DNA from: VXYL01 sp965116345 | Lineage (GTDB): Bacteria > Pseudomonadota > Gammaproteobacteria > Pseudomonadales > Azotimanducaceae | Reading direction: 5' to 3' | Assembly (NCBI GenBank): GCA_965116345.1 | Contig: OZ220680.1 | Coordinates: 992,001-1,056,000 of the forward strand | Length of the DNA stretch: 64,000 nucleotides | Made by a program: the position numbers and the translations under genes | Notes under the pieces: generated by a model | What the model was told of the DNA's origin: nothing | Seen by the model: only the letters and a program-made list of their open reading frames with translations | Database searches by the model: none | In this document: positions 1 through 8,430 of the stretch, one piece after another | Position numbering within the stretch: position 1 is the stretch's first letter | Layout of the letters: every line of letters begins with the position of its first letter

Positions 1-1092
1 TTCTGCACCAACAACGCGCCCATAGATCAACTGCGCAAACTCCGCGACGGCGAAAGCGCGGACGGCTTCGACCGCGCCACCTGGACGCAGATGGTGGAAC
101 TCGGCTGGGCCGGCATTCCGTTCCCCGAAGAGCACGGCGGACTCGACTTCGGCTACAAGGGACTCGGCGTCGTCACCGAGGAGGCCGGTCGCACGTTGGC
201 CGCGAGCCCGCTGTACGCCACGGTCTGGCTCGGCGGGACGCTCGTCAACATCGGCGGCAGCGACACGCAGAAGGCGGAGCTGCTGCCCAAGGTCACCGGC
301 GGCGAACTGCTGCTCGCCCTGGCGCTCGAGGAGTCCCACCGCCACGATCCCTATGGCATCGCCGCCACGGCCACCGCCTCGGATGGCGGCTACGCCATCT
401 CGGGGTCCAAGAAGTTCGTCCTCGACGGCCATGTGGCCGACAAGCTCATCGTCGTGGCGCGCACCTCGGGCAATGCCGGCGACCGCGACGGCATCTCCCT
501 GTTCCTCGTCGACCGCGCCGCCGACGGAGTCACCGTCACGCGCACCAGGATGGTCGACAGCCGCAACGCCGCGAACGTCGAGCTGAGCGACGTCAAGGTG
601 GCCGCCGACGCGCTCCTCGGCGACGAGGGGAAAGGCGCCGACGTGCTCGACCCGGCGCTGGACATCGCCCGCATCGGCATCGCGGCGGAGATGCTCGGTG
701 CCACCGAAGAGTGTTTCGAGCGCACCGTGCAGTACCTCAAGGATCGCGAGCAGTTCGGCGTGCCCATCGGCTCCTTCCAGGCCCTGAAGCACCGCGCCGC
801 CAACATGTTCTGCGAGATCGAGCTGTCGAAGTCCTGCGTGCTCGAAGCGCTGACGGCGCTGGACGAGGCACGCGATTCCGCGGAGATCGCCAAGCTCGCG
901 AGTCTCACCAAGGCCAAGGTCGGCGAGACCTTCCACACCGTCTCGCGGGAAGGCATCCAGATGCACGGCGGCATCGGCATGACCGACGAATTCGACATCG
1001 GCTTCTACATCAAGCGCGCGGCCGTCACCGAGCAGACCTTCGGCGACGTCAACTACCACCGCAACCGCTACGGGGAACTCGAGGGCTATTGA
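1..1092 (+). CDS. acyl-CoA dehydrogenase, 5'-truncated by window edge
   Basis: An open frame runs from base 1 to the TGA at 1090-1092, so the N-terminus lies outside the window. The product would be a flavin-dependent acyl-CoA dehydrogenase that introduces an alpha-beta double bond into an acyl-CoA. The middle carries a segment typical of the family (YLKDREQFGVPIGSFQALKH) and near the C-terminus MHGGIGMTDEFDIGFYIKRA, the usual C-terminal signature. The tail reads GDVNYHR where medium-chain enzymes have the YEGT segment with the catalytic Glu, a pattern I associate with the divergent catabolic dehydrogenases rather than classic fatty-acid enzymes. The specific substrate cannot be told. A hairpin repeat follows the stop by 28 bases. 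Confidence 0.9.
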   Translation, partial: FCTNNAPIDQLRKLRDGESADGFDRATWTQMVELGWAGIPFPEEHGGLDFGYKGLGVVTEEAGRTLAASPLYATVWLGGTLVNIGGSDTQKAELLPKVTGGELLLALALEESHRHDPYGIAATATASDGGYAISGSKKFVLDGHVADKLIVVARTSGNAGDRDGISLFLVDRAADGVTVTRTRMVDSRNAANVELSDVKVAADALLGDEGKGADVLDPALDIARIGIAAEMLGATEECFERTVQYLKDREQFGVPIGSFQALKHRAANMFCEIELSKSCVLEALTALDEARDSAEIAKLASLTKAKVGETFHTVSREGIQMHGGIGMTDEFDIGFYIKRAAVTEQTFGDVNYHRNRYGELEGY

Positions 1093-1119
1093 ATACTAGG
1101 CTCTGAGCAAGAGCTTCCC

Positions 1120-1276
1120 CTAGGGAAGGTCTGATTAAGACCTTCCCTAGCGCGGCACAGGGATGTGCCGCCAAATTCAAGGACGCAAGGAGTTGAATTT
1201 GGCGGCAAAAAAAGACCGCGTTCTTGCTTTTGCGTTTCTGATCAAGCCAGGGATGGCTTGATCAGAGCATTCCTAG
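1120..1276 (+). repeat. 157-bp five-hairpin repeat, copy 1
   Basis: Begins with CTAG and ends with TCCTAG. It contains five consecutive inverted repeats in the same order as the copies at 2361 and 62051. In this copy the second and third hairpins can merge, because GCCGCCAAATTCAA pairs with TTGAATTTGGCGGC. A further small stem (GCTCT/AGAGC) preceded by CTAG lies just upstream at 1096-1114. It sits directly downstream of the acyl-CoA dehydrogenase gene and may end its transcript. Confidence 0.85.
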
Positions 1277-1325
1277 CGACGCTCCGCCCGGGTTCCGGTC
1301 GTTCGACAGAGTTCACCGGTCTCGC

Positions 1326-1717
1326 TCACTCCGACCGCGCCCCGCTCGGCGGCGGCGGGTTCGCGCACGGTCCCGAATGGTGGTGGAACAGTCGCAATTC
1401 GCCATCTTCCTCGACGAAGCCGTTGCTGGCGACGCAGACCGAACCCGGCATCTCCTCGTAGCAGGTCACCATCACGAGTGATCCGACCACGTTGGCCGTC
1501 GCGTTGTAGAAGTCGATGCCGGCTGTTCCGGGTTCGTCAGAATGCGGCGCCAGCTCTCGACGATCTCGTCCCGGCGGGAAATCGCCGGCCAACCCGGGTG
1601 TATGCAAAGGGTCGCATGCGTCGAAGCCCACAGCCGCTCCATCGACTTGAAGTCCTTCTGCGCGAACGCCAGGTAGAACGTGTCGTTGGCGAAGAGAGCG
1701 TGGTCCTCACGGTTCAT
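1326..1717 (-). pseudogene. SnoaL/NTF2-like protein, frameshifted
   Basis: Two overlapping minus-strand frames give one recognisable small SnoaL-like (NTF2 fold) protein. The N-terminal frame starts at ATG 1717 and reads MNREDHALFANDTFYLAFAQ, then WPAISRRDEIVESWRRILTN. The C-terminal frame continues with IDFYNATANVVGSLVMVTCY and then ASNGFVEEDGELRLFHHHSG, ending at 1326. The break lies near 1530, where one extra G in CCGGCATC would restore QPGIDFYN. Proteins of this type are small ligand-binding or isomerase-like folds of uncertain role. The ATG overlaps the TGA of the upstream gene (ATGA), so the two were probably co-translated. Either a sequence error or a real mutation explains the break. 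Confidence 0.7.
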
Positions 1718-2301
1718 GCGGGTAGCAGGCGGGTCGCGTAGGCAACGGTTCCCTGGGTCAGCGCCTGCCGGCGCCGGAAGTTCGCGCGCGCATCGCCCGG
1801 CGGTGTCCGCGAGGCCTGCCAGGAATTGAGGCCGTCGTACCACGTGCACAGCAGCATGCGTCCCGTGGGTGCGCTGCGGTCGTGCTGACAGAACAACCCC
1901 TGGGGCTCAGCCGCGTAGACATCGGCGGTCTCGAAGTCCTTCCACGCCTCGAAGGACAGCGCTGCGATCTCGTCCACATCCTTGTGCTCCACGTCGAAGA
2001 AACGGAACACGTAGAGACCTTCACGGGTGCGTGGCGCATCCTCGGTGGGGCGCACGGTGGGTTCGAGCAGCAGCGTGTCCGCGCCCGAGACCTCGTCCAA
2101 ACCTGCGACGGCGTCCTGAACACCCGCAACGTTGCCGTAGGTGACCAGGATCAACTCGTTCGAGCCGACGCCAAAGAGGCCGTGGAACACGCCCCAGACC
2201 GTTGCCGGCGCCAGGGCCGCGTCGGCGTCGGCGCGTAGTGCGGCGTGAGCGGCGGCGAAGTCGGACGCATGGGTAGTCAGCCGGGTGAAGGCGTAGGCCA
2301 T
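1714..2301 (-). CDS. uncharacterised protein, possible dimeric alpha/beta-barrel fold
   Basis: 195 residues starting at ATG 2301 (MAYAFTRLTTHASDFAAAHA). A longer upstream frame exists but it would read through the hairpin repeat, so I reject that start. The sequence has no signal peptide or membrane segment. Segments such as EGLYVFRFFDVEHKDVDEIA and the RMLLCTWYDGLNSWQ block resemble the strand-helix pattern of NIPSNAP/EthD-like dimeric barrels, but the match is weak and no function is assigned. The stop overlaps the start of the SnoaL-like gene by four bases, which suggests a two-gene operon. Confidence 0.7.
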   Translation of the reverse strand: MAYAFTRLTTHASDFAAAHAALRADADAALAPATVWGVFHGLFGVGSNELILVTYGNVAGVQDAVAGLDEVSGADTLLLEPTVRPTEDAPRTREGLYVFRFFDVEHKDVDEIAALSFEAWKDFETADVYAAEPQGLFCQHDRSAPTGRMLLCTWYDGLNSWQASRTPPGDARANFRRRQALTQGTVAYATRLLPA

Positions 2302-2360
2302 GGATTTCCTCGGGAGACCGATCGAGCGGGTCAGTATAGGGCATGCCGGTCGCCGACCAT

Positions 2361-2517
2361 CTAGGGAAGGTCTGATTAAGACCTTCCCTAGCGCGGCACA
2401 GGGATGTGCCGCCAAATTCAACGACGCAAAGAGTTGAATTTGCACGCAAAAAAAGACCGCGTTCTTGTTTTTGCGTTTCTGATCAAGCCAGGGATGGCTT
2501 GATCAGAGCATTCCTAG
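2361..2517 (+). repeat. 157-bp five-hairpin repeat, copy 2
   Basis: Five perfect or near-perfect stems in order: 2361-2391 (13-bp arms CTAGGGAAGGTCT), 2393-2412 (8-bp arms GCGGCACA), 2413-2442 (10-bp arms CAAATTCAAC), 2444-2476 (9-bp arms ACGCAAAAA) and 2479-2506 (12-bp arms CTGATCAAGCCA), then AGCATTCCTAG. The outer ends CTAGGGAA and TTCCTAG form an imperfect terminal inverted repeat. It lies between two divergently transcribed genes, so it cannot serve only as a terminator here. Confidence 0.9.
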
Positions 2518-2666
2518 TTCGTCGGTGGAGAACGTTTCTTGTACGGGTGGGCGACGACACTCCGCCAACGGTGCGTGCACGTTGAACGACCACCCGTTGG
2601 CCCCATTCGGCAAACCGCTTCGACGAATGTGACAAACTTGCGCCCTTTGACTTCGAGGAGCCGACC

Positions 2667-4217
2667 GTGAACGGTGCCGAGAGCCTGATCCGCAGTTTCG
2701 TCGCCCACGGCGTGGACACCTGTTTCGCCAATCCCGGCACGTCGGAGATGCACCTCGTGCAGGCTCTCGACACGGTGACCCAGAGCCGCGCGATCCTGTG
2801 CCTGTTCGAGGGTGTGTGCACGGGCGCGGCCGACGGCTACGGACGCATGCAGGGGGCGCCCGCGATGACCGTCCTACACTTGGGTGCAGGCCTCGGCAAC
2901 GGCATCGCCAACCTGCACAACTGCCGGCGCGCGGCGACGCCGCTCATCAACGTCGTTGGCGATCACGCCGTCCATCACGTCGCCTACGATGCGCCGTTGA
3001 CCTCCGACATCGAAGCGGTCGCCAAGCCGGTGTCCGCCTGGATCCGCACCTCGCGGACCAGTGAAGGCGCCGGCCTCGATGCCGCGGACGCGGTGCGCGC
3101 GGCCATGACGCCGAACCCGGACCCGCGCGGTGGCATCGCGACGCTGATCGTGCCCGCGGACTGCGCCTGGGGACCCGGCCGCGTCGCCGCCAAATCGCCC
3201 GGATTCGACGCGGCCATCGGCCGGCCGGCGGTTCCCACGGACGTCGTCGAAACGGGGGCACCGCGCATCGACGCGGACACGGTGCTGTTCGTGGATGGCA
3301 ACGGCTTGAGCGAACATGGCGTCCGCGCCGCGGGCCGCATCGCCGCGAAGACCGGCTGCGCGGTCTATTCACCGACCTTTCCGGCACGAGTGGAAGCCGG
3401 GCCGAACCTGCCGCTGGTCAATCGGCTGCCCTACTTTCCCGAACAGGTCCTACAGCTGCTCGCCCCGGTCCGAAAGCTCGTGCTCGTCGGTGCTGAACGA
3501 CCGGTCAGCTTCTTCGCCTACCGCAACCTGCCGAGCGACCTCGTGCCCGAGAACTGCGAGGTGGTCCGCGTCGCGCATCGACACGAAGACGTCGAAGGCG
3601 CCCTCGTGGGCATGGCGGAGGCACTGGATGCGCCCGCGGCGGAGGTCCCCAACGGCTCGCGGCCAGCGGTTCCGACGGGGAGCCTGAACGTCCGGGGAAT
3701 CTCCGCGGTCCTCGCCGCGCGCGCGCCGGACAACTGCATCGTCGCCGTGGACTCCGGTGGCGGCGGCGCCGCCTACCCCGCCATGCAGCAGTGCGTCAGG
3801 CACACCTGGTTGAACCTCACCGGCGGCTCCATCGGCCAGGGCGGGCCGGCCGCCGTGGGTGCGGCGGTGGCCTGCCCCGACCGGCCCGTGCTGGCGCTGC
3901 TCGGTGATGGCGGTGCCATGTACACCAACCAGTTCCTGTGGACGGCGGCCAGGGAGAACCTCGATCTCGTCACCGTCATCTTCTCGAACCGGCAGTACAA
4001 CATCCTCGAAGTGGAGTACCGGCGTCTCGGCATCAACGACATCGGCGAGCGCGCCGCGAGCCTCTTCGACCTATCGCGTCCCGACCTCGACTGGGTCGCC
4101 CTCGCCAAGGCCCAGGGCGTGACCGGTTCGCGGGCGACAACCTGCGAGGAGTTCGACGCCTGCTTGGCCGCCGCACTCGGTGCCGGCGGGCCGCACCTGA
4201 TCGAAGCCGTGATCTGA
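2667..4217 (+). CDS. TPP-dependent acetolactate-synthase-like enzyme
   Basis: 516 residues with GTG start at 2667 and a GAGGAG ribosome site six bases upstream. It belongs to the thiamine-diphosphate enzyme family of acetolactate synthase, benzoylformate decarboxylase and relatives. The N-terminal pyrimidine-binding domain shows the catalytic Glu region (LCLFEGVCTGAADGYGRM, Glu48). The C-terminal domain shows the TPP/Mg motif beginning LLGDGGAMYTNQFLW and closing with SNRQYN. It decarboxylates a 2-oxo acid, but which one is unknown. No small regulatory subunit (ilvN type) is adjacent, which argues against the branched-chain biosynthetic enzyme and for a catabolic or carboligase role. It is transcribed alone. 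Confidence 0.85.
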   Translation: MNGAESLIRSFVAHGVDTCFANPGTSEMHLVQALDTVTQSRAILCLFEGVCTGAADGYGRMQGAPAMTVLHLGAGLGNGIANLHNCRRAATPLINVVGDHAVHHVAYDAPLTSDIEAVAKPVSAWIRTSRTSEGAGLDAADAVRAAMTPNPDPRGGIATLIVPADCAWGPGRVAAKSPGFDAAIGRPAVPTDVVETGAPRIDADTVLFVDGNGLSEHGVRAAGRIAAKTGCAVYSPTFPARVEAGPNLPLVNRLPYFPEQVLQLLAPVRKLVLVGAERPVSFFAYRNLPSDLVPENCEVVRVAHRHEDVEGALVGMAEALDAPAAEVPNGSRPAVPTGSLNVRGISAVLAARAPDNCIVAVDSGGGGAAYPAMQQCVRHTWLNLTGGSIGQGGPAAVGAAVACPDRPVLALLGDGGAMYTNQFLWTAARENLDLVTVIFSNRQYNILEVEYRRLGINDIGERAASLFDLSRPDLDWVALAKAQGVTGSRATTCEEFDACLAAALGAGGPHLIEAVI

Positions 4218-4220
4218 CGG

Positions 4221-4538
4221 CTACCCCGATTCGCGGTCGGGCCACCGGGCCAGCACCAGGCCCGCGACGATCAGGACCAGTCCCGCCAGACAACCAAGCA
4301 GCAGCAACTGCACGGGGGTGAGTTCGCGCAGACGGAGCTTGAAGCCCGTCGCGACCGTGGACCAGAGCGCGACGCTGGTCAGCCCGTAGAGCAGGGCCCG
4401 CCGTTTTGACGACCGGGTCGCATCCGGCGGCCCCGTCTCCCCGGTCGTCAGCCAAGACTCACTCGGGGGTACGCTCCACGAGACGGTCGCCCGGCGTGAT
4501 GCGCCCAGACTCGACAACATGGGCGCGGATGCCGGCAC
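4221..4538 (-). pseudogene. truncated EamA/DMT-type transporter fragment
   Basis: Only about 60 residues look real: RRALLYGLTSVALWSTVATG, then LTPVQLLLLGCLAGLVLIVA, ending in ARWPDRESG at a TAG. This resembles the first two membrane helices of drug/metabolite (EamA) transporters, which normally have about ten helices and 300 residues. No convincing start codon lies just before the homologous part; the ATG starts at 4538 or 4520 sit inside the neighbouring MOSC gene in another frame. The C-terminal eight helices are absent. I read it as a remnant left by deletion, or less likely a two-helix short protein translationally coupled to the MOSC gene. Confidence 0.45.
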
Positions 4539-4914
4539 TGTGCGTGAACGCCTTCACCACCTCGGGTGGCCCGACCTCGTCGGTCGCCAGGCGGCTGCCC
4601 AGGTTCAGGCAGGGCTCGCAAAGTTCGAAACCTCGGAGAACCGCTTCGCCAAGGCGGAACGTGCGCCCCACCAGGTCGTTCAGCCGCACACCCCGGGTAA
4701 CGACGTTGCGACCGGTTTCGCCCGGCGTCACATCCAGTCCGGTTACCCGGTTGAAATCATCAACGGCTTCCGCCTCGATGATCGAGACGACGCCATGTCC
4801 GGCGTAGCGGTCGCCAACGAGACCCACGCTGGCCTGCAGTTCGGCGTCGGCGATAGGGGTCTTGGGCTCGCCGTGTCTGGCGGAGACGTAGATGGCTTCG
4901 ACAACTCCGTTCAT
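4459..4914 (-). CDS. MOSC domain protein
   Basis: 151 residues from ATG 4914 (MNGVVEAIYVSARHGEPKTP). MOSC domains occur at the C-terminus of molybdenum-cofactor sulfurases and in stand-alone proteins such as YiiM. The family features visible are the GLVGDRYAGHG segment, the acidic PGETGRNVV loop and the conserved Cys pair CEPC (Cys99 and Cys102), of which one would carry sulfur. The length is typical for a stand-alone MOSC protein, which is cytoplasmic. The acceptor is unknown. It lies divergent from the peroxiredoxin gene with 114 bases between the starts, so the two promoters share this gap. Confidence 0.85.
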   Translation of the reverse strand: MNGVVEAIYVSARHGEPKTPIADAELQASVGLVGDRYAGHGVVSIIEAEAVDDFNRVTGLDVTPGETGRNVVTRGVRLNDLVGRTFRLGEAVLRGFELCEPCLNLGSRLATDEVGPPEVVKAFTHSAGIRAHVVESGRITPGDRLVERTPE

Positions 4915-5028
4915 GGGAGCTCCATCGGTCGCGGCTCGGGGTGAATTCCCTGACGCGACGAACCGTAACACGCCCCCCGGGCGCTTGCAGTAAACTCGCC
5001 TGTTCGCAACACGACTTGAGGAAACGAC

Positions 5029-5508
5029 ATGTCGATTCAAGAAGGCGACAAGCTGCCCGAGGCAACTCTGCACGTGATGCAGGGGGGACGTCCGACACCG
5101 GTCTCCACGGCGGACCTGTTCGGCGGCAAGAAGGTCGTCCTGTTCGCGGTTCCGGGTGCCTTCACGCCGACCTGCTCCGAAGAACATCTGCCGGGCTTCG
5201 TCGTCAGCGCCGACAAGATCAAGGACAAGGGTGTGGACAGCATCGTCTGCGTCGCGGTCAACGACCCCTTCGTCATGGATGCCTGGGGGACCGACCGAAA
5301 TGCCGGCGAACTGGTCATGGCCGGCGACGGCAACGGCGACTTCACCAAGGCGATCGGCCTAGAGATGGACGGCGCCGGATTCGGCCTCGGCACGCGCTCG
5401 CAGCGCTACGCGATGATCGTCGACGACGGCGTCGTCACCAAGCTCGCGGTGGAAGCCCCGGGGGCCTTCGAGGTGAGCAAGGCGGAAGCGATTCTCGAAG
5501 CGCTTTGA
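5029..5508 (+). CDS. peroxiredoxin, Prx5 type
   Basis: 159 residues from ATG 5029. It reduces hydroperoxides with a thiol. The Prx5 signature VPGAFTPTCSEEHLPGF contains the peroxidatic Cys49; Cys74 in SIVCVAVND is placed like the second Cys seen in many bacterial Prx5 enzymes. The downstream segment (VMDAWGTDRNAG, then RSQRYAMIVDDG) is also typical. The length matches a stand-alone Prx5 without the glutaredoxin domain found in some fused forms. An AGGAAA ribosome site lies upstream. It is 37 bases ahead of the ABC operon on the same strand, so read-through is possible, but no functional link is evident. Confidence 0.93.
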   Translation: MSIQEGDKLPEATLHVMQGGRPTPVSTADLFGGKKVVLFAVPGAFTPTCSEEHLPGFVVSADKIKDKGVDSIVCVAVNDPFVMDAWGTDRNAGELVMAGDGNGDFTKAIGLEMDGAGFGLGTRSQRYAMIVDDGVVTKLAVEAPGAFEVSKAEAILEAL

Positions 5509-5545
5509 ACTGCACCTGGGGCTTTCCAACGAGCCGACGCAGACG

Positions 5546-6265
5546 GTGACCCCGCCATTGGCCATCCGGTTCTCGAACGTGGTATTCGCCTATCGTTCGG
5601 GGCCGGCCGTTCTCGACATCGCCGATTTCCGCGTCGAGGCGGGCGAACGGGTCTTCCTGGAGGGTCCGAGCGGTAGCGGCAAGAGCACGTTGCTCGGGCT
5701 CGTCGGCGGCATTCTGACGCCCACGGGCGGCGTCGTTGAGGTCCTTGGGGAACAGCTCGCCGACCTTGGTCCTTCGCGCCGCGACCGGTTCCGGGCGGAC
5801 CGGGTGGGCTTCGTCTTCCAGATGTTCAACCTGCTGCCGTACCTGACGCTGGTGGACAATGTGCTGTTGCCCTGTCGCTTCTCGGTGGCACGCGCCGCAG
5901 CCGCCCGATCGGGTTCGGAGTCGGCGCCCGCGGAGGCGGTTCGGCTGCTTGAACGCCTCGGCCTCTCGGGCGAGGAGTTTCTCAAACGTTCCGTCACCGA
6001 ACTCAGCATCGGCCAGCAGCAGCGCGTCGCCCTGGCACGGGCCCTGATCGGTGGCCCGGCGCTGATCGTCGCCGACGAACCCACGTCCTCCCTCGACGCA
6101 CCGACGCGCCTCAAGTTCGTCGATCTACTGCTTGAGGAATGCAGCCGCGCGGGAAGCACCGTGGTGTTCGTCAGCCACGATCCGTCACTCGCGTCGTCGT
6201 TCGAACGCAGCGTGCGAATGGAGGACATCAACGCCGCACCCCTCGAGGTCCGCGATGCGACTTAG
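5546..6265 (+). CDS. ABC transporter ATP-binding protein, LolD/MacB type
   Basis: 239 residues with a GTG start at 5546. It is the ATPase partner of the FtsX-type permease that follows. Walker A is GPSGSGKST, the Q-loop segment is VFQMFNLLPYLTLVDNV, the signature is LSIGQQQR (standard LSGGQ), and Walker B is LIVADEPTSSLD. Such ATPases drive mechanotransmission or lipoprotein/metal-related processes rather than classic solute import. The stop codon overlaps the permease start by 11 bases, which implies tight coupling. The set ATPase, permease and DUF3299 protein resembles the zinc-limitation operon PA4063-PA4066 of Pseudomonas aeruginosa, minus the small His-rich protein PA4063. Confidence 0.92.
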   Translation: MTPPLAIRFSNVVFAYRSGPAVLDIADFRVEAGERVFLEGPSGSGKSTLLGLVGGILTPTGGVVEVLGEQLADLGPSRRDRFRADRVGFVFQMFNLLPYLTLVDNVLLPCRFSVARAAAARSGSESAPAEAVRLLERLGLSGEEFLKRSVTELSIGQQQRVALARALIGGPALIVADEPTSSLDAPTRLKFVDLLLEECSRAGSTVVFVSHDPSLASSFERSVRMEDINAAPLEVRDAT

Positions 6266-7856
6266 GATCCTCGTCTCCCTCGCGTGGAAGAGCCTGTTGA
6301 ACCGCCGCTCGACCGCGGCGCTGACGGTGGTGTCGGTGGCGGTGAGCGTGGCGCTGTTGATCGGCGTCGATCGCATACGCACCGAGGCCAAGGCGAGTTT
6401 CATGAACACGATCTCGGGTGCCGACCTCGTCGTCGGGGCTCGCAGCGGCCCTCTCAATCTGCTGCTGTACTCGGTGTTCCGCATCGGCGACGCCACCAAC
6501 AACATCGGCTGGGACAGCTACCAGGAGATCGCCGCCCGTCCCGAAGTCGCCTGGACCATCCCGATCTCGCTGGGCGATGCGCACCGGGGATTCCGCGTCC
6601 TGGGCACGAACGAGGGCTTCTTCGAGCACTACCGGTTCGCCCGCGACCGTTCGCTCACGTTCGCCGCGGGGAAGTCGTTTGCGCGCTTCGATGAAGCGGT
6701 GATCGGCGCCGATGTCGCGCAAGCACTGGGCTACACGGTCGACGACGAGATCATCGTCTCCCACGGCATCGGCGACGTCAGCTTCATCACCCACGACGAC
6801 GTGCCGTTCCGGGTGACCGGGATTCTCGACAGGACCGGGACGCCGGTGGACCGGACCGTGCACATTACCCTCGCCGGGATGGAGGCCATCCATTCCGAGG
6901 AAGCGCATGCGGAACACGCGGACGAACATGTGGACCACGCCGACGAACATGTGGAACACGCGGACGACCAAGACGGAGACGATCACGGCGCCGACGGACA
7001 CGACGACGATGACGACGGGGACGGCCACGCGGAAGACGACCACGACCGTCACGACGGGGACGGTCACGACGGGGACAGCCACGCGGAACACGGCCACGAC
7101 GATCACGACGGGGACGGCCACGTGGAAGACGACCACGACGGTCACGACGGGGACGGCCACGCGGAACACGGCCAAGACGATCGCGACATGGACGACAGCC
7201 GCGCAGGAGACGACCAACACGCCGACGATCACGCGCAAATTGCGGATGAGCATGACCATGAACACGAAGTGGGACGCGACTACGACGACGAGGCGTTCCG
7301 GCCTGACGCGATCACCGCCTGCATCATCGGGCTGAAGTCCAAACCGCAGTTGTTCGGTCTGCAACGCTTCATCAACGAGTACCCGGCCGAACCGCTCATG
7401 GCCATCGTCCCGGGCGTCACGCTGCAGCAGTTGTGGGAACTCCTCGGCACGGCGGAAGCGGCGCTGTTCGCCGTCAGTGCCTTCGTCATCGCCGCGGGCC
7501 TTGTTGGCATGCTCACGACGTTGTTGACCAGCTTGGCGGAGCGGCGGCGTGAGATGGCGATCCTGCGCTCGGTAGGGGCAGGTCCTGGGCTGGTCTTCGG
7601 TCTGCTACTCGCCGAAGCCGTGATCCTGGCCGCGGTGGCGGCCGCCCTAGGCGTCATCGCGGTGCACGCCGGCATGCTGGCCGCGCGGCCCATCGTGCTC
7701 GAGCGGCTCGGCTTTTATCTCGCCGCCGGGGCTCCCGGAATGTTCGATTTCGTCATCGTTCTCGCGGTTACCGCCGCCGCCGCCCTGATCGCCATCGTGC
7801 CGGCCTGGCAGGCATACCGGTTCTCGCTCGCGGACGGCCTCACGGTGCGCACGTGA
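6255..7856 (+). CDS. FtsX-type ABC permease with His/Asp-rich periplasmic loop
   Basis: 533 residues from ATG 6255. The start is chosen because it overlaps the ATPase stop and gives a clean N-terminus (MRLRILVSLAWKSLLNRRST) before the first membrane helix. The layout is one N-terminal helix, a long extracytoplasmic MacB-like domain, then three C-terminal helices beginning near AEAALFAVSAFVIAAGLVGM. Residues of about 214-341 form an insertion packed with His, Asp, Glu and Gly (about 26 His), built from repeated DGDGHAEHGHDD-like units. This is plausibly a metal-binding loop. The coding DNA of the loop is a degenerate tandem repeat. It pairs with the upstream ATPase and the DUF3299 gene. Confidence 0.88.
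   Translation: MRLRILVSLAWKSLLNRRSTAALTVVSVAVSVALLIGVDRIRTEAKASFMNTISGADLVVGARSGPLNLLLYSVFRIGDATNNIGWDSYQEIAARPEVAWTIPISLGDAHRGFRVLGTNEGFFEHYRFARDRSLTFAAGKSFARFDEAVIGADVAQALGYTVDDEIIVSHGIGDVSFITHDDVPFRVTGILDRTGTPVDRTVHITLAGMEAIHSEEAHAEHADEHVDHADEHVEHADDQDGDDHGADGHDDDDDGDGHAEDDHDRHDGDGHDGDSHAEHGHDDHDGDGHVEDDHDGHDGDGHAEHGQDDRDMDDSRAGDDQHADDHAQIADEHDHEHEVGRDYDDEAFRPDAITACIIGLKSKPQLFGLQRFINEYPAEPLMAIVPGVTLQQLWELLGTAEAALFAVSAFVIAAGLVGMLTTLLTSLAERRREMAILRSVGAGPGLVFGLLLAEAVILAAVAAALGVIAVHAGMLAARPIVLERLGFYLAAGAPGMFDFVIVLAVTAAAALIAIVPAWQAYRFSLADGLTVRT
6895..7278 (+). repeat. degenerate tandem repeat encoding the His/Asp-rich loop
   Basis: Repeated blocks such as CACGACGGGGACGGCCACG and GGAACACGGCCACGACGAT recur with short spacing across this stretch. 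They translate to alternating His-Asp-Gly-Glu motifs within the permease. The repeats keep the reading frame, so copy-number changes would change loop length without breaking the protein. Confidence 0.75.
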
Positions 7857-8410
7857 GCATCGTCTTGCCGACACGTTCCCGGATGCGACAAACTCAGCGT
7901 TGTCCTGCACGGGGTCGCCAGCCTGTGAAACCCGTCGCCGCCATCGTCGCCCTCGCCCTCGCCTTCGGCGGGACCGCCGAGGACGAGGAAACGGTCAGGG
8001 AGTTGACCTGGGAGGATCTGCTCCCGGAAGACGACGTCGCGCCGCCGCCGGTGGTAGACCACTCCAAACCGATCCTGTTCGACGACTTTCCGCTGACGAC
8101 GATCGGCGGCGTCGTTCCCGAACTCAATGGCCAACTGGTCAAGCTGCCCGGCTTCGTCGTGCCCCTGGACGTCACCGGCAACAAGGTGGAGAGCCTGCTG
8201 CTCGTCCCCTACTTCGGTGCCTGCATCCACCAGCCACCCCCGCCGTCGAACCAGATCGTCTACGTGGAGTTCGAAGACCCGGTGGAGATCACATCCATGT
8301 ACGACCCGGTGTGGATAACGGGGCGCATGGACCTAAAGGGCCACAGTGGTTCCCTGGCGACCGCCAGCTACTCCATGAAGGGCCGGAGCCTCGAGAAGTA
8401 CCGGTACTGA
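7853..8410 (+). CDS. DUF3299 periplasmic protein
   Basis: 185 residues if read from GTG 7853, which overlaps the permease stop by four bases (GTGA). A second GTG at 7925 gives MKPVAAIVALALAFGGTAED, a more compact signal peptide, so the mature start may come from there. The body carries the DUF3299 hallmark PYFGACIHQPPPPSNQIVYV with a conserved Cys and His, followed by a small beta-rich region. Family members are exported and lie next to LolD/FtsX-type ABC genes; a link to zinc homeostasis is known for the Pseudomonas operon PA4063-PA4066. The biochemical function is not known. Confidence 0.88.
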   Translation: MSIVLPTRSRMRQTQRCPARGRQPVKPVAAIVALALAFGGTAEDEETVRELTWEDLLPEDDVAPPPVVDHSKPILFDDFPLTTIGGVVPELNGQLVKLPGFVVPLDVTGNKVESLLLVPYFGACIHQPPPPSNQIVYVEFEDPVEITSMYDPVWITGRMDLKGHSGSLATASYSMKGRSLEKYRY

Positions 8411-8430
8411 CCCTCGGTCCATCGCACAAC

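Noticed and set aside
2667..4217. Assignment as biosynthetic ilvB/ilvI
   Set aside because: No regulatory subunit gene and no other branched-chain genes adjoin, and the sequence resembles the broader TPP decarboxylase group.
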